A stretch of DNA of 64,000 nucleotides from Brevundimonas albigilva (GCF_023503965.1 NZ_CP097298.1:2823501-2887500); one strand, 5' to 3'. Positions 41,011-50,935 are shown, counted from the first letter of the stretch. Notes: generated by a model from the letters alone, not told the origin. Made by a program: numbers and translations.

Positions 41011-42369
41011 GCGCGCGCGTCCTGGTCGTGGACGACGTCGAGGCCAACGTCCGTCTGCTCGAAGCCAAACTGACGATAGAGTATTTCGACGTCCTGACGT
41101 GCCAGGACGGTCAGACCGCCCTGACACTGGCGGCCGAGAGCCAGCCGGACCTGATCCTGCTGGACGTGATGATGCCGGGCATGGACGGGTTCGAGACCTG
41201 CCGCCGCCTGAAGGCCCAGGCCGAGACGCGCCACATCCCTGTGGTCCTGGTCACGGCCCTGGACGGCCGCGAGGACCGCATCCGGGGGCTGGAGGCGGGC
41301 GCCGATGACTTCCTGACCAAGCCGATCGACGACGTGATCCTGTTCGCCCGCGTGCGGTCGCTGACCCGTCTGAAGCAGGTCATGGACGAACTGCGCGAGC
41401 GCGAGGAAAGCAGCCGGCGCATGGGCGTCGGCGGCGACGGCGCGCGGCGTCTGCGCGCCGAGGGCGGGCGGGTGTTGATCGTCGACGACAACGAACGTCA
41501 GGCGGCGGTGATCGCCGAGGCCTTGGCGCGCGAACACCGCGTCACGGTCGAGACCGACCCGGACAAGGCCCTGGCGGCGATCAAGGGGCCGCTGGACCTG
41601 ATCATCGTCAATGTGGCGGCGGAAGCGTTCGACGGACTGCGGGTCGTGGCCCTGTCCAAGTCCGGCGACGCGCGGCGCGCGCCGATCCTGGCGGTGGTCG
41701 AGCCCACGGAGCGGGCGCGGATGGTCAAGGCGCTGGAACTGGGCGCGACCGACATCCTGCCGCGTCCGATCGACGTCGAGGAACTGTCGGCGCGGGCCCG
41801 CACGCAGATCCGGCGCAAGCGCTACAGCGACTTCCTGCGCGAGAAGCTGGACAACAGCCTGGAGATGGCCGTCACCGACGCCCTGACCGGCCTGCACAAT
41901 CGCCGCTACATGGCCGGTCAGCTTCAGGCGCTGGTCAATCGCGCTGTGCATGGCGGCAGTTCTGTCGCGGTGCTGCTGATGGACATCGACCACTTCAAGT
42001 CGGTGAACGACAGCTTCGGCCACGACGCGGGAGACGAGGTGCTGACCGAATTCGCGGTGCGCCTGGCCACCAACGTCCGCGCCGTCGACCTGCCGTGCCG
42101 CATGGGCGGCGAGGAATTCGTGGTGGTCATGCCGGGCGCCGCGCTGGAGGACGCCCAGCGTGTGGCCGAGCGCATACGCCGCGACGTGGCCGCGGCGCCG
42201 TTCCGCATCATGGGCGGACGCGAAAGCCTGTCGATCACCATCTCGATCGCGCGTCGCCGCCACCACCGGCGAGGGCGATACGCCCCATCTGCTGCTGAAG
42301 CGGGCGGACGAGGGCGTCTATGAGGCCAAGGCCGGCGGCCGCAACAAGGTCATCGCCAAGGCGGCCTGA
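41007..42369 (+). CDS. pleD: Response regulator diguanylate cyclase PleD (one frameshift)
   Basis: PleD makes c-di-GMP during the swarmer-to-stalked transition. Domain order is receiver 1 ([24 protein letters not shown]), receiver-like domain 2 without a clear phosphoacceptor ([12 protein letters not shown]), and a GGDEF domain ([33 protein letters not shown]). The catalytic motif is MGGEEF and the product-inhibition site is RAVD just upstream. Near 42247-42251 an extra base breaks ITISIG; repair gives [20 protein letters not shown] and 453 residues, essentially the Caulobacter length. Translationally coupled to divK. Confidence 0.95.
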
Positions 42370-42439
42370 TACCGACGTTTTGCGTCTTGATCTGGTCTGC
42401 GGGCGCGAGCAGTCTGTCTCCGACGCTCGGAGCTATGCG

Positions 42440-42835
42440 ATGTATGTCCCAGAAGGGTTCGCGGTCGTAACGCCCTACATCTTCGTGGAGAAGGCCGAAG
42501 ACTATGTGCGTTTTCTCGAATCCGCGTTCGGCGCGCACGAAACGGGCCGCAGCGTCGGCAAGGACGGGCGGATCGCCAATAGCCAGCTTCGGTTCGGCTC
42601 GGCGACCATCATGATCAGCGAAGCCTCGGCCCAGTTTCCGGCCAGTCGCGCCGCGCTTTATCTTCTTTATGTCGCCGATGCTGACGCCGCCGTTCAGGCC
42701 GCGGAGCGCGCCGGCGCCGAACGGATCATGGACGTCGCGGATATGCCTTATGGAGATCGGCAGGGCGGGGTTCGCGACACTGCGGGCAACATCTGGTGGG
42801 TGTCGCAGCGCCTGATCCCGGAGCCGTATTTCTAG
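42440..42835 (+). CDS. VOC (glyoxalase/PhnB-like) family protein
   Basis: This 131-residue protein has the paired beta-alpha-beta units of the vicinal-oxygen-chelate fold: VTPYIFVEKAEDYVRFLESA at the start and RQGGVRDTAGNIWWVSQRL near the end. These are typical of PhnB-like proteins. Some metal ligands of true glyoxalases are not obvious, so catalytic activity is uncertain. The start was chosen at MYVPEGFAVV because the upstream frame runs into pleD. It follows pleD by 70 bases and may share its transcript. Confidence 0.75.
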   Translation: MYVPEGFAVVTPYIFVEKAEDYVRFLESAFGAHETGRSVGKDGRIANSQLRFGSATIMISEASAQFPASRAALYLLYVADADAAVQAAERAGAERIMDVADMPYGDRQGGVRDTAGNIWWVSQRLIPEPYF

Positions 42836-42865
42836 CCGTAATTCTAGAAGCGGCCTCCCGCGCAA

Positions 42866-42900
42866 CGAAAAACGCCCGGCTGCGGACAGCCGGGCGTTTC
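42866..42900 (-). terminator. Rho-independent terminator of rpmG
   Basis: AACGCCCGGCT and AGCCGGGCGTT form an eleven-pair stem around a six-base loop. Read leftward the stem is followed by TTTTTCG, so it ends rpmG transcription. It may also stop the convergent VOC transcript, which meets GTTTCC on the other side. Confidence 0.88.
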
Positions 42901-42922
42901 CATTTCTCAGCCGATCAAGTGG

Positions 42923-43090
42923 TTACTTGATCTTGCCTTCCTTGAATTCGACGTGCTTGCGCGCGACCGGGTCGTACTTCTTGACGACCATCTTCTCGGT
43001 CATGGTGCGGGCGTTCTTCTTGGTGACGTAGAAGAAGCCGGTGTCGGCCGTGGAGTTCAGGCGGATCTTGATGGAAGCCGGTTTGGCCAT
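42923..43090 (-). CDS. rpmG: 50S ribosomal protein L33
   Basis: This 55-residue basic protein starts [20 protein letters not shown] and contains [20 protein letters not shown], the L33 signature. It has no cysteines, so it is the zinc-free form. It ends in FKEGKIK. The gene is too short for many gene finders, but it has a good promoter upstream and a strong terminator downstream and is a complete transcription unit. Confidence 0.96.
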   Translation of the reverse strand: MAKPASIKIRLNSTADTGFFYVTKKNARTMTEKMVVKKYDPVARKHVEFKEGKIK

Positions 43091-43137
43091 CGGAATTACC
43101 TCTGCGACGGCGAAAGCCGCTAAAATAAGAGGCGCGG

Positions 43138-43165
43138 AACATACTCAGGCGCGCTCCAAAGTCAA
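43138..43165 (-). promoter_or_regulatory. rpmG promoter (sigma-70 type)
   Basis: Read leftward, TTGACT (-35) and TATGTT (-10) are 16 bases apart, close to consensus. Transcription would start about 40 bases before the rpmG ATG. Confidence 0.6.
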
Positions 43166-43216
43166 CGGGCGCGATGCCGCGTTGTGGCGCGGTTTTGCGG
43201 CGTTAGGTTCACGGGC

Positions 43217-43783
43217 ATGAAAATCCTGTCCCTGGCGGCGTCGGCCGCCGTCCTGACCGCCGCTGCGGCGGGCGCCGCCCAGGCCCAGACGCCCGCTGCG
43301 CAAGACGCCTTCATGGGCCGTCTGAACGCCCTGTGCGGCCAGCGCTTCGAGGGGCGGGTCGTGACCACCGATCCCGCCGACGCCGGCTTCGCCAACCAGC
43401 GCCTGCTGATGCAGGTGCGCGACTGTTCGGCGCAAGAGGTGCGCATTCCCTTCTGGGTGGGCCCGGATCGGTCGCGGACCTGGGTGGTGACGCGCACGCA
43501 AACAGGCCTGCGGCTGAAGCATGATCACCGCCACGACGACGGCTCGCCTCACGTCCTTCACTGGTACGGCGGCGACACGGCCAGCGCGGGAACGGCCGAG
43601 CGGCAGGAATTCCCGGTCGACGCCGAATCGATCGCCCTGTTCAACGCCAACGACGCCTCGGTGTCGACGACGAATGTCTGGGCGATGGAGGTCCGTCCCG
43701 GCCAGACGTTCGCCTATGAACTGCGCCGCGCGAACCGGCGTTTCCGCGTCGAGTTCGACCTGACGAAGCCGGTCGCCGACTAG
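43217..43783 (+). CDS. Periplasmic protein of unknown function
   Basis: A 188-residue protein with a Sec signal peptide (MKILSLAASAAVLTAAAAGA, cleavage after AQAQ). The mature part has two Cys residues (LNALCGQRF, VRDCSAQE), likely a disulfide, and blocks such as LRLKHDHRHDDGSPHVLHWY and SIALFNANDASVSTTNVW. The His-rich stretch HDHRHDDGSPH might bind metal, but this is speculation. No known domain is recognised. The ATG at MKILSLAA was chosen over an upstream in-frame start because it begins a standard signal peptide. Confidence 0.65.
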   Translation: MKILSLAASAAVLTAAAAGAAQAQTPAAQDAFMGRLNALCGQRFEGRVVTTDPADAGFANQRLLMQVRDCSAQEVRIPFWVGPDRSRTWVVTRTQTGLRLKHDHRHDDGSPHVLHWYGGDTASAGTAERQEFPVDAESIALFNANDASVSTTNVWAMEVRPGQTFAYELRRANRRFRVEFDLTKPVAD

Positions 43784-43787
43784 GGCC

Positions 43788-44504
43788 TCAGTCCCTGTGC
43801 TCCACGACGTGACGTCCGCGCACCATGCGGACGAAGGGCAGGGGACGGTCGGGATGATCCAGCCGCTCGGCCAGTTCACCCAGCACGAAACGGGTGATGG
43901 CCGGCAAGTCCAAGGCACGGGCCTGGTCCAGCGGCAGCCAGGCGATCTCGTCCAGTTCGCCGGACCCTGCGGTCGGCTCCGGCGACAGCAGGGCCTCGGC
44001 CGGCGCCATGAAGAAGCGGGCGTCGAAGCGGCGGCTGCGGCCCGGCGGCGTGATGGCGCGGGCGACATAGGACAGCACCGACAGATCGGGCAGGGCGCCG
44101 GCCTGTCGATACTCGCGCCACGGTCCGGCGACCGACGCGGCGGGCGCGGCGCGGCCGAGAACCAGCCCGGTCTCCTCGAAGGTCTCGCGCACGGCGGTCA
44201 GGGCCAGGGCGCGGGCGCGTCGGGCGGGCAGTTCCCCCTCCAGGCGGCGCGCGACGCCAGGGGCCAGGTCGCCGGCGCTGGCGGCGGTGAAGTCGCTTCG
44301 GTCGATCCGCCCGCCCGGAAACACCCATTTCGACGCCATGAAGACATGACCCGGCGCGCGCCGCCCCATCAGCACCTCGGGCCGTGATCCTCCTCGCGTC
44401 AGAATAAGCGTGGCGGCGTCCCTGGGCCGCTGGGTGCCGCCGACACGCGGGGCGTCGGTCAGATCCTGCGCGGCGTCGAAGGGCTGCTCCCTCATCCCGC
44501 TCAT
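43788..44504 (-). CDS. NUDIX hydrolase
   Basis: NUDIX enzymes cleave nucleoside-diphosphate-linked compounds. The box is split by a long insert: WVFPGGRIDRSD, then GELPARRARALALTAVRETF and EETGL, keeping RExxEExG. The 238-residue length and this insert match the CoA-pyrophosphatase-like or longer NUDIX groups; the substrate is not known. Two ATGs are possible. The first (MSGMREQP) lies inside one arm of an inverted repeat, so the second ATG at 44495 (MREQPFDAAQDL) is likely the ancestral start. Confidence 0.82.
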   Translation of the reverse strand: MSGMREQPFDAAQDLTDAPRVGGTQRPRDAATLILTRGGSRPEVLMGRRAPGHVFMASKWVFPGGRIDRSDFTAASAGDLAPGVARRLEGELPARRARALALTAVRETFEETGLVLGRAAPAASVAGPWREYRQAGALPDLSVLSYVARAITPPGRSRRFDARFFMAPAEALLSPEPTAGSGELDEIAWLPLDQARALDLPAITRFVLGELAERLDHPDRPLPFVRMVRGRHVVEHRD

Positions 44505-44621
44505 CCCGGCGAAAGCCGGGACCCAGTGCTTTCGTTCGCACTGGCGACTGGGATCAAGGCTCGCAAATCAGCTCGAACGCCTATCGCCCAAAGAACTGGG
44601 TCCCGGCTTTCGCCGGGATGA
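44501..44621. repeat. 27-bp inverted repeat pair (REP-like element)
   Basis: A 27-base arm (44501-44527, containing TCATCCCGGCGAAAGCCGGG) is repeated exactly in inverse orientation at 44595-44621, with 67 bases between. Each arm is itself partly palindromic (CCCGGCGAAAGCCGGG). This is a known style of dispersed intergenic repeat in Caulobacterales and sphingomonads. It fills the gap between rnr and the NUDIX gene and invades the NUDIX start. Confidence 0.85.
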
Positions 44622-44634
44622 GCGGATGTTTGAG

Positions 44635-46965
44635 TCACTTCCGCCTGCCCTTCCTGACGCCCTTCAGGCCGCCGGAGGGCTTGGAGCCGTTGCGGGACTT
44701 GGGACCGCCGGGCCGTTTCTGGCCGCGCTTCACCGGTCCGTCGCCGCCTCGGCCGCGCATCCCCAGGCGAGGGGCGGGGGCGTTGGGATCGCGCGGCTCG
44801 GGGTCGCTGAGCATCTCGAACACCAGGCCGCCGGTGACGGGCGTGGCCTCCATCAGCTTGACCTCGACCCGGCGGCCCAGGGTGAACCGCTGGCCCGTGC
44901 GTTCGCCCACCAGGGCGTGGGCGCGGTCGTCGTGGGTGAAATACTCCCCGCCCAGGGTCGAGACCGGGACCAGGCCGTCGGCCCCCGTCTCGTCCAGCCG
45001 CACGAACAGGCCAAAGCGCGTCACGCCGGTGATGCGGCCGGTGAAGGTCGCGCCGACGCGGTCCTCCAGGAAGGCGGCGATGTAGCGGTCCATCGCGTCG
45101 CGCTCGGCGGCCATGGAGCGACGCTCGGTGGCGGTCACCTGTTCGGCGATGGCGGGCAGTTCGGCGATCTCGCGGTCCGTCAGCCCGTCCTTGCCCAGCC
45201 CCAGCGCCCGGATCAGGCCCCGGTGCACGATCAGGTCGGAATAGCGCCGGATCGGCGAGGTGAAGTGGGCGTAGCGGTCCAGGTTCAGGCCGAAGTGGCC
45301 CACGTTCTCGGTCGAATAGATGGCCTGCATCTGGGTGCGCAGGACGACCTCGTTGACCACCTCGGCGTGCTCGCCGTCGCGGGTCTCGTCCAGCAGCTTG
45401 TTGAACCGCTTGGTCGTGCCCGGCTCGCCCTTGTTCCAGGGCTTGCCTATGGTCGACAGGAAGTCGGCCAGGTTGAAGATCTTCTCCTGGCTGGGCGCGT
45501 CATGGATCCGGTAGATCGGCGGCGTCTTCTTCTGCTCCAGCGTCTCGGCGGCGCAGACGTTGGCCTGGATCATCATCTCCTCGATCAGCCGGTGCGCCTC
45601 CAGCGAGGTGCGCTTTTCGATGGAGGCGATGCCGCCGTCCGGCGTCATGCGGATGCGGCGCTCGGCCGATTCGATCTGCAGCGGGCTGCGCTTCAGCCGG
45701 CCCTTCAGCATCGTGTGGTAGGCGTTCCACAGCGGGTAAAGGATCGCTTGCATGATCGGGCCGGTCACGTCATCCGGCCCATCCCCCTTTTCCGGCCCGT
45801 CGATGGCGGCCTGCGCCTGCTCGTAGCTGAGCTTGGCGTGCGACCGCATCAGGCCGCGCACGAACCTGTGGCCGGTCTTTCGGCCGTCCTTGTCGAACAC
45901 CATCCGCACGGCCATGCAGGCGCGATTCTCGCCCTCTTTCAGGCTGCACAGGCCGTTCGACAGCACCTCGGGCAGCATCGGTTCGACGCGGTCGGGGAAG
46001 TAGGTGGAGTTACCTTTCTCGCGCGCCTCGCGGTCCAGCGCCGTGCCGGGGCGCACATAGGCGGCGACGTCGGCGATGGCGACCCAGACGATCCAGCCGC
46101 CGGGGTTCTTCGGGTCCTCGTCGCGCTGGGCGAAGACGGCGTCGTCGTGGTCGCGCGCATCGGCGGGGTCGATGGTGATGAAGGGGATTTCGCGCAGGTC
46201 CTCGCGGCCCTTCAGGGTCGGCAGGGCCTGATCCTCGGCCTCGCGCTCGACGGCCTCGGAAAAGCCGGTCGGCACCCCGTGGGCGTGGATGGCGATCAGG
46301 GAGGCGGCGCGGGGATCGTCCTCCTTGCCGATATGCTCCAGGATCTTGCCGCGCTTGGGGCCATAGCGATGCTCGCCCTTCTCGATGGCGGCCAGCACCA
46401 GGTCGCCGTCGCGCAGGTCGCCGGACTGGGCCTGGGGCACCAGCAGCACGTCCTTGGAGCGACGGTCGACCGGCTCCACGCGGGTCTCGCGCGCCGATTT
46501 GCGGATCACGCCCAGGACGCGATTGGTCCCGGCGTCCAGCTTCTTGATGAGCCGCGCCTCCCACTGGTCGTCGGAACGGAAGAACTTGACCAGCAGCCGG
46601 TCGCCCAGGCCGGGGGCCGGGCCAGGCTTGCCCTTGTCCGGCATCAGCAGGGCCCGCGGGGCGTCAGGGCTGGCCTCGACCAGGCGGACATACAGTTCGC
46701 CGTCGCCGTCGCGTTCGATCACGTCGGCCACGCCGACGGGGGGCAGGGCGCCGGCCTCGGAAAAGCCCTTGCGGCCGCGTTTGCCCAGCCGGCCTTCGGC
46801 CTCGAGCTCGCGGATCATTTCGCGCAAGGCGCGGCGGTCGCCGCCCTTCAGGCCGAAGTGGCGGGCGATGTCGGTCTTCTCGGCCGAACCGGTCTCGCGC
46901 AGATAGGCGAGCAGCGTGTCTTTGTCGGGGAGACCGGCGGGCGGCCTCTTGGATGATTTTGTCAT
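44635..46965 (-). CDS. rnr: Ribonuclease R
   Basis: RNase R is a 3'-5' exoribonuclease that digests structured RNA. The order is N-terminal winged helix (TDIARHFGLKGGDRRALREM), cold-shock-like domains, the RNB catalytic domain (ITIDPADARDHDDAVFA with the metal-binding Asp cluster, NSTYFPDRVEPMLP, LCSLKEGENR, HFTSPIRRYSDLIVHRGL) and an S1 domain (GATFTGRITGVTRFGLFVRL). The C-terminal tail is very basic (KRGQKRPGGPKSRNG). The frame is intact at 776 residues. A sigma-70-like promoter ends almost at the ATG. Confidence 0.95.
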   Translation of the reverse strand: MTKSSKRPPAGLPDKDTLLAYLRETGSAEKTDIARHFGLKGGDRRALREMIRELEAEGRLGKRGRKGFSEAGALPPVGVADVIERDGDGELYVRLVEASPDAPRALLMPDKGKPGPAPGLGDRLLVKFFRSDDQWEARLIKKLDAGTNRVLGVIRKSARETRVEPVDRRSKDVLLVPQAQSGDLRDGDLVLAAIEKGEHRYGPKRGKILEHIGKEDDPRAASLIAIHAHGVPTGFSEAVEREAEDQALPTLKGREDLREIPFITIDPADARDHDDAVFAQRDEDPKNPGGWIVWVAIADVAAYVRPGTALDREAREKGNSTYFPDRVEPMLPEVLSNGLCSLKEGENRACMAVRMVFDKDGRKTGHRFVRGLMRSHAKLSYEQAQAAIDGPEKGDGPDDVTGPIMQAILYPLWNAYHTMLKGRLKRSPLQIESAERRIRMTPDGGIASIEKRTSLEAHRLIEEMMIQANVCAAETLEQKKTPPIYRIHDAPSQEKIFNLADFLSTIGKPWNKGEPGTTKRFNKLLDETRDGEHAEVVNEVVLRTQMQAIYSTENVGHFGLNLDRYAHFTSPIRRYSDLIVHRGLIRALGLGKDGLTDREIAELPAIAEQVTATERRSMAAERDAMDRYIAAFLEDRVGATFTGRITGVTRFGLFVRLDETGADGLVPVSTLGGEYFTHDDRAHALVGERTGQRFTLGRRVEVKLMEATPVTGGLVFEMLSDPEPRDPNAPAPRLGMRGRGGDGPVKRGQKRPGGPKSRNGSKPSGGLKGVRKGRRK

Positions 46966-46974
46966 TGCGTCTTT

Positions 46975-47003
46975 CGTAGCGCGGAACCGCGCCCTTGGGT
47001 CAA
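46975..47003 (-). promoter_or_regulatory. Candidate rnr promoter, nearly leaderless
   Basis: Read leftward, TTGACC and GCTACG are 17 bases apart and fit the Caulobacter consensus (TTGACG, GCTANAWC). The predicted start point is only about three bases before the rnr ATG, so the mRNA would be almost leaderless. Confidence 0.45.
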
Positions 47004-47068
47004 ATCTTGCGCAGGTTGACCATATGAATGCGAGGCCTCAGCTTCCGCCGGCCTCAATGGAGTCTCCG

Positions 47069-48469
47069 ATGTCCCTCAACGCCCCCGCCCTGAGCGCGAT
47101 CGTCTCGTCGCCGCTCGATCTGATCGGCAAGACGCCGATGGTGGAGGTGACGCGGATCGACACCGGGCCGTGCCGGCTGCTGCTGAAGCTGGAGTCTCAG
47201 AATCCCGGCGGGTCGATCAAGGATCGGATCGCGGTGGAGATGCTGGACGCGGCCGAGCGGGAGGGCTTCCTCAAGCCCGGCGGGACCATCGTGGAGGCCA
47301 CCGCCGGCAACACCGGTCTTGCCCTGACCCTGGTGGGCCGGGCGCGTGGATATAAGGTGCTTCTGGTCATCCCGGACAAGATGTCGAAGGAAAAAATCCA
47401 GCATCTCAGGGCGATGGGGGCGGATGTGCGCCTGACGCGCTCGGACGTGCCGCACGGGCACCCGGAATACTACACCGACATGGCCGAGCGGCTGGCGCAG
47501 GCCTTGCCGGACGGCTTCTACGTCAACCAGTTCGCCAATCCGTCGAACGCCGAGGCCCATGTGAAGACCACGGGGCCGGAAATCTGGGAGCAGACCGGCG
47601 GCCGGATCGACGCGCTGGTGGCCGGCATCGGGTCGGGCGGCACCATCACCGGCACGGCGCGGTATCTGAAAAGCCAGGGATCGAAGGCCCAGATCATCCT
47701 GGCCGATCCGGTCGGATCGACCCTGGCGGGCGTCGTCAACGACGGCGTGCCCAGCCCCGAAGGCAGCTTCGCCGTCGAAGGGATCGGTCAGAACTTCGTG
47801 CCCGATACGGCCGACATGAGCCTGATCGACCGCGCCTATTCGATTCCGGACGCCGAGGCGATCGGCGCCGCGCGCGAGCTGCTGCTGAAGGAAGGCATAC
47901 TGGCGGGTTCGTCGTCGGGCACCCTGCTGGCGACGGCGCTGCGCTGGTGCCGCGAGCAGACCGAGCCCAAGACCTGCGTCACCTTCGTCTGCGACACGGG
48001 GGCCAAGTACCTGTCCAAGGTCTATAACGACGCCTGGCTGGCCGATCAGGGGCTGGGCGAGCGTGAGCTGCATGGCGACCTTTCGGACCTGATCACCCGC
48101 AAATACGCCAAGGGCGACGTGGTCACGGCCGGACCGGGCGACACCCTGGACACGGCGTTCAAGCGGATGCGCGGCGCCGACGTGTCGCAGTTGCCCATCA
48201 TCGAGGACGGCCGCCTTGTCGGCATCCTGGACGAGAGCGACATCGTCCACATCATGAACACCGACGAGATCACCCGCAAGGAACGGTTCGCCAAGCCGGT
48301 GGCGTCGGCCATGACGCGCGATCTGGATACGGTCCAGGCGTCCGAGTCTCTCGACGCGCTGATCCCCGTCTTCGACCGCGACCGCGTGGCCATCGTGCTG
48401 GATGGAGAGACGTTCGTCGGCCTGATCACCCGCACCGACCTGATCAACCACCTCAGCCTGAACCGCTAA
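47069..48469 (+). CDS. Cystathionine beta-synthase
   Basis: This PLP enzyme condenses serine and homocysteine to cystathionine. The PLP lysine is in NPGGSIKDRIA, the phosphate loop is GIGSGGTITGTARY and the asparagine loop is EATAGNTGLALTL. After the catalytic core (about 330 residues) come two CBS domains (DTLDTAFKRMRGADVSQLPI and VASAMTRDLDTVQASES), as in eukaryotic-type enzymes, possibly regulatory. The start was chosen at MSLNAPALSAIV, with GGAG seven bases before; an ATG twelve bases upstream is possible. The partner lyase follows by four bases, so the pair would run reverse transsulfuration. Confidence 0.9.
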   Translation: MSLNAPALSAIVSSPLDLIGKTPMVEVTRIDTGPCRLLLKLESQNPGGSIKDRIAVEMLDAAEREGFLKPGGTIVEATAGNTGLALTLVGRARGYKVLLVIPDKMSKEKIQHLRAMGADVRLTRSDVPHGHPEYYTDMAERLAQALPDGFYVNQFANPSNAEAHVKTTGPEIWEQTGGRIDALVAGIGSGGTITGTARYLKSQGSKAQIILADPVGSTLAGVVNDGVPSPEGSFAVEGIGQNFVPDTADMSLIDRAYSIPDAEAIGAARELLLKEGILAGSSSGTLLATALRWCREQTEPKTCVTFVCDTGAKYLSKVYNDAWLADQGLGERELHGDLSDLITRKYAKGDVVTAGPGDTLDTAFKRMRGADVSQLPIIEDGRLVGILDESDIVHIMNTDEITRKERFAKPVASAMTRDLDTVQASESLDALIPVFDRDRVAIVLDGETFVGLITRTDLINHLSLNR

Positions 48470-48473
48470 GATC

Positions 48474-49637
48474 ATGGCCGACAAGAAGAACAGCCAAGGC
48501 TTTTCCACCCGCGCCATCCATGCGGGTCAGCATCCGGACCCGACCACCGGCGCGGTGATGACGCCGATCTACGCCACCTCGACCTACGCCCAGGAAAGCC
48601 CGGGGGTGAACAAGGGGTACGAGTATGCGCGCGGCAAGAACCCGACGCGCGAGGCGTTCGAGGCCTGCATCGCCGACCTGGAGGGCGGAACCCACGGCTT
48701 CGGCTTCGGCTCGGGCATGGCCGCGACCTCGACGGCGCTGGAACTGCTGGACGCAGGGGACCACGTGGTCACGGGCGACGACCTTTACGGCGGTTCGTGG
48801 CGGCTGTTCGAGCGGGTGCGCCGTCGGTCGATGGGCCTGGACTTCGCCTATGTGGACCTCAGCGACATCGCCGCGGTCGAGGCGGCGATCACGCCCAGGA
48901 CCAAGATGCTGTGGGTCGAGACGCCCACCAATCCGCTGATGAAGCTGGCCGACATCGCCGCCCTGTCCAAGGCGGCCAAGGCGCACGGGCTGATCCTGGT
49001 GGTCGACAACACCTTCGCCACCCCCTTCTGCCAGCAGCCGCTGAGCCTGGGCGCGGACGTGGTGATGCATTCGGCGACCAAGTACCTGAACGGCCACTCG
49101 GACATCATCGGCGGGGCGCTGGTGACGGCCGATCCGGACTTGGCGACGCGGATCAAGTTCCTGCAGAACTCGGTCGGCGGGGTCATGGGGCCGTTCGACG
49201 CCTTCCTGGCCAACCGGGGGCTGAAGACGCTGGCGCTCAGGATGAAGGCGCACTGCGAGAACGCCCTGACCATCGCCCGCTGGCTGGAGACGCGGGCGGG
49301 GGTGGCCAAGGTGATCTATCCCGGCCTGATCGCCCACCCGCAGCACGAGCTGGCGGCGCGCCAGATGCACGGCGGCTTCGGCGGCATGGTGACCGTGATC
49401 CTGGACGGCGACCTGGAGCGGACAAAGCGGGTGCTTGAACAGGTCCAAGTCTTCACCCTGGCGGAATCGCTGGGCGGGGTGGAGAGCCTGGTGAACCACC
49501 CGGCGATCATGACCCACGCCTCGGTGCCCAAGGACGTGCGCGAGAAGGGCGGGATCACCGACAGCCTGATCCGCCTCTCCGTGGGCGTGGAGGATGTCGC
49601 GGACCTGATCGCCGATCTGGACCAGGCGCTGGGCTGA
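48474..49637 (+). CDS. Cystathionine gamma-lyase/gamma-synthase family PLP enzyme
   Basis: This Cys/Met-metabolism PLP enzyme has the lysine motif SATKYLNGHSD and the family blocks YARGKNPTREAFEACIADLE, GDDLYGGSWRLFE and VVDNTFATPF. Length is 387 residues, full size. Sequence alone does not separate gamma-lyase from gamma-synthase, but its position directly after cystathionine beta-synthase favours gamma-lyase, making cysteine from cystathionine. Its ATG lies five bases past the upstream stop. Confidence 0.9.
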   Translation: MADKKNSQGFSTRAIHAGQHPDPTTGAVMTPIYATSTYAQESPGVNKGYEYARGKNPTREAFEACIADLEGGTHGFGFGSGMAATSTALELLDAGDHVVTGDDLYGGSWRLFERVRRRSMGLDFAYVDLSDIAAVEAAITPRTKMLWVETPTNPLMKLADIAALSKAAKAHGLILVVDNTFATPFCQQPLSLGADVVMHSATKYLNGHSDIIGGALVTADPDLATRIKFLQNSVGGVMGPFDAFLANRGLKTLALRMKAHCENALTIARWLETRAGVAKVIYPGLIAHPQHELAARQMHGGFGGMVTVILDGDLERTKRVLEQVQVFTLAESLGGVESLVNHPAIMTHASVPKDVREKGGITDSLIRLSVGVEDVADLIADLDQALG

Positions 49638-49696
49638 GGGCGGCGCATCGCCGCGACGGGGTTCAAATCCGCGGCGGCATTGCCTAGGCTGTGGCC

Positions 49697-50935
49697 ATGC
49701 CTGACTTCAACGCCATGCGGGATCGCCTGGCGGAGCACCCGGTCGCGGAAACGCTGATCGGGCTCTGTCTCCTGTTATTCGCCGCCTTCCTGGCCGACTT
49801 CCTGGTTCGACGCGTGCTCATTCGCCTGTTGCTCAAGGTCATCGACCGGGGCGGGCGGACCGACATGGACGACCTGCTGAAGCCGGCGGTCGGGACGCTG
49901 GCGCGGATCGCGCCGGCCATCATCGTTCATCAGGGGATCGCCGCCGTCCCGCACCTGGCGCCGGTCATGGTGAAGCTGACGCAGAATGTGGCCAACGCCT
50001 TCGCCATCGTCGTGGTGGTGATGGCGCTGGCGGCGGCGATGGACGTGGTCAACACCCTGTATTCGCGCTCGCCGCGCGGGCACCGCCGCGTGATCAAGGG
50101 GTATCTTCAGGTCCTGAAGATCGCCTTCTACGCCATCGGTTCGATCCTGGTGATCGCGACCGATCGACCGGTCGCCGCTGCTGCTGCTGTCGGGGCTGGG
50201 GGCGTTGGCGGCGGTGCTGATGCTGGTGTTCAAGGACACCATCCTGTCGCTGGTGGCGTCGGTGCAGCTGAACTCCAACGACATGCTGCGGGTCGGCGAC
50301 TGGATCGAGATGCCTCAGGTCAACGCTGACGGCGACGTGATCGACATCGCCCTGCACACGGTCAAGGTCCAGAACTGGGACAAGACGATCACCACCATCC
50401 CGACATGGCGGCTGATCAACGAGAGCTACAAGAACTGGCGCGGGATGCAGGAGAGCGGGGGGCGGCGGATCAAGCGGTCGCTGCTGATCGACCAGACCAG
50501 CGTGCGCTTCCTGACGGGGAGGAGCGAGAGCGGATGCGCCGCTTCCTGCTGATCGACGACTACCTAGCCGACAAGGCGGCGGAGCTTGAGCGGTGGAACG
50601 CCGAGCTGGTCGCCAACGGCCGCGATCCGGTCAACATGCGCCGCTCGACCAACATCGGGGCCTTCCGCGCCTATGTGGAGCAGTACCTGACCCACCACGC
50701 GCGCATCCGCAAGGACATGACCCTGCTGGTGCGCCAGCTGCAGCCGACCGAGACGGGGCTGCCGCTGGAGATCTACTGCTTCACCTCCACCGTGGCGTGG
50801 GGCGAGTACGAGGCGATCCAGTCCGACATCTTCGACCACCTGCTGGCGATCCTGCCCGAGTTCGGACTGGGCCTGTACCAGCAGCCGGGCGGGGCCGACG
50901 TGGCCCGCGCCCTGGAGACCCTGCGCGCGGCCTAG
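49697..50935 (+). CDS. Mechanosensitive ion channel, MscS family, YbdG-like (two frameshifts)
   Basis: MscS-type channels open under membrane tension to release solutes. The protein has four or five N-terminal membrane segments ([20 protein letters not shown] and others), then the pore-helix and beta-domain block [20 protein letters not shown] and [36 protein letters not shown] is typical of the YbdG branch. Shifts lie at 50158-50163 and in the G run 50516-50519; repaired length is about 413 residues. The C-terminal cytosolic domain ends [20 protein letters not shown]. Start at [11 protein letters not shown]. Convergent with TorF. Confidence 0.87.
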
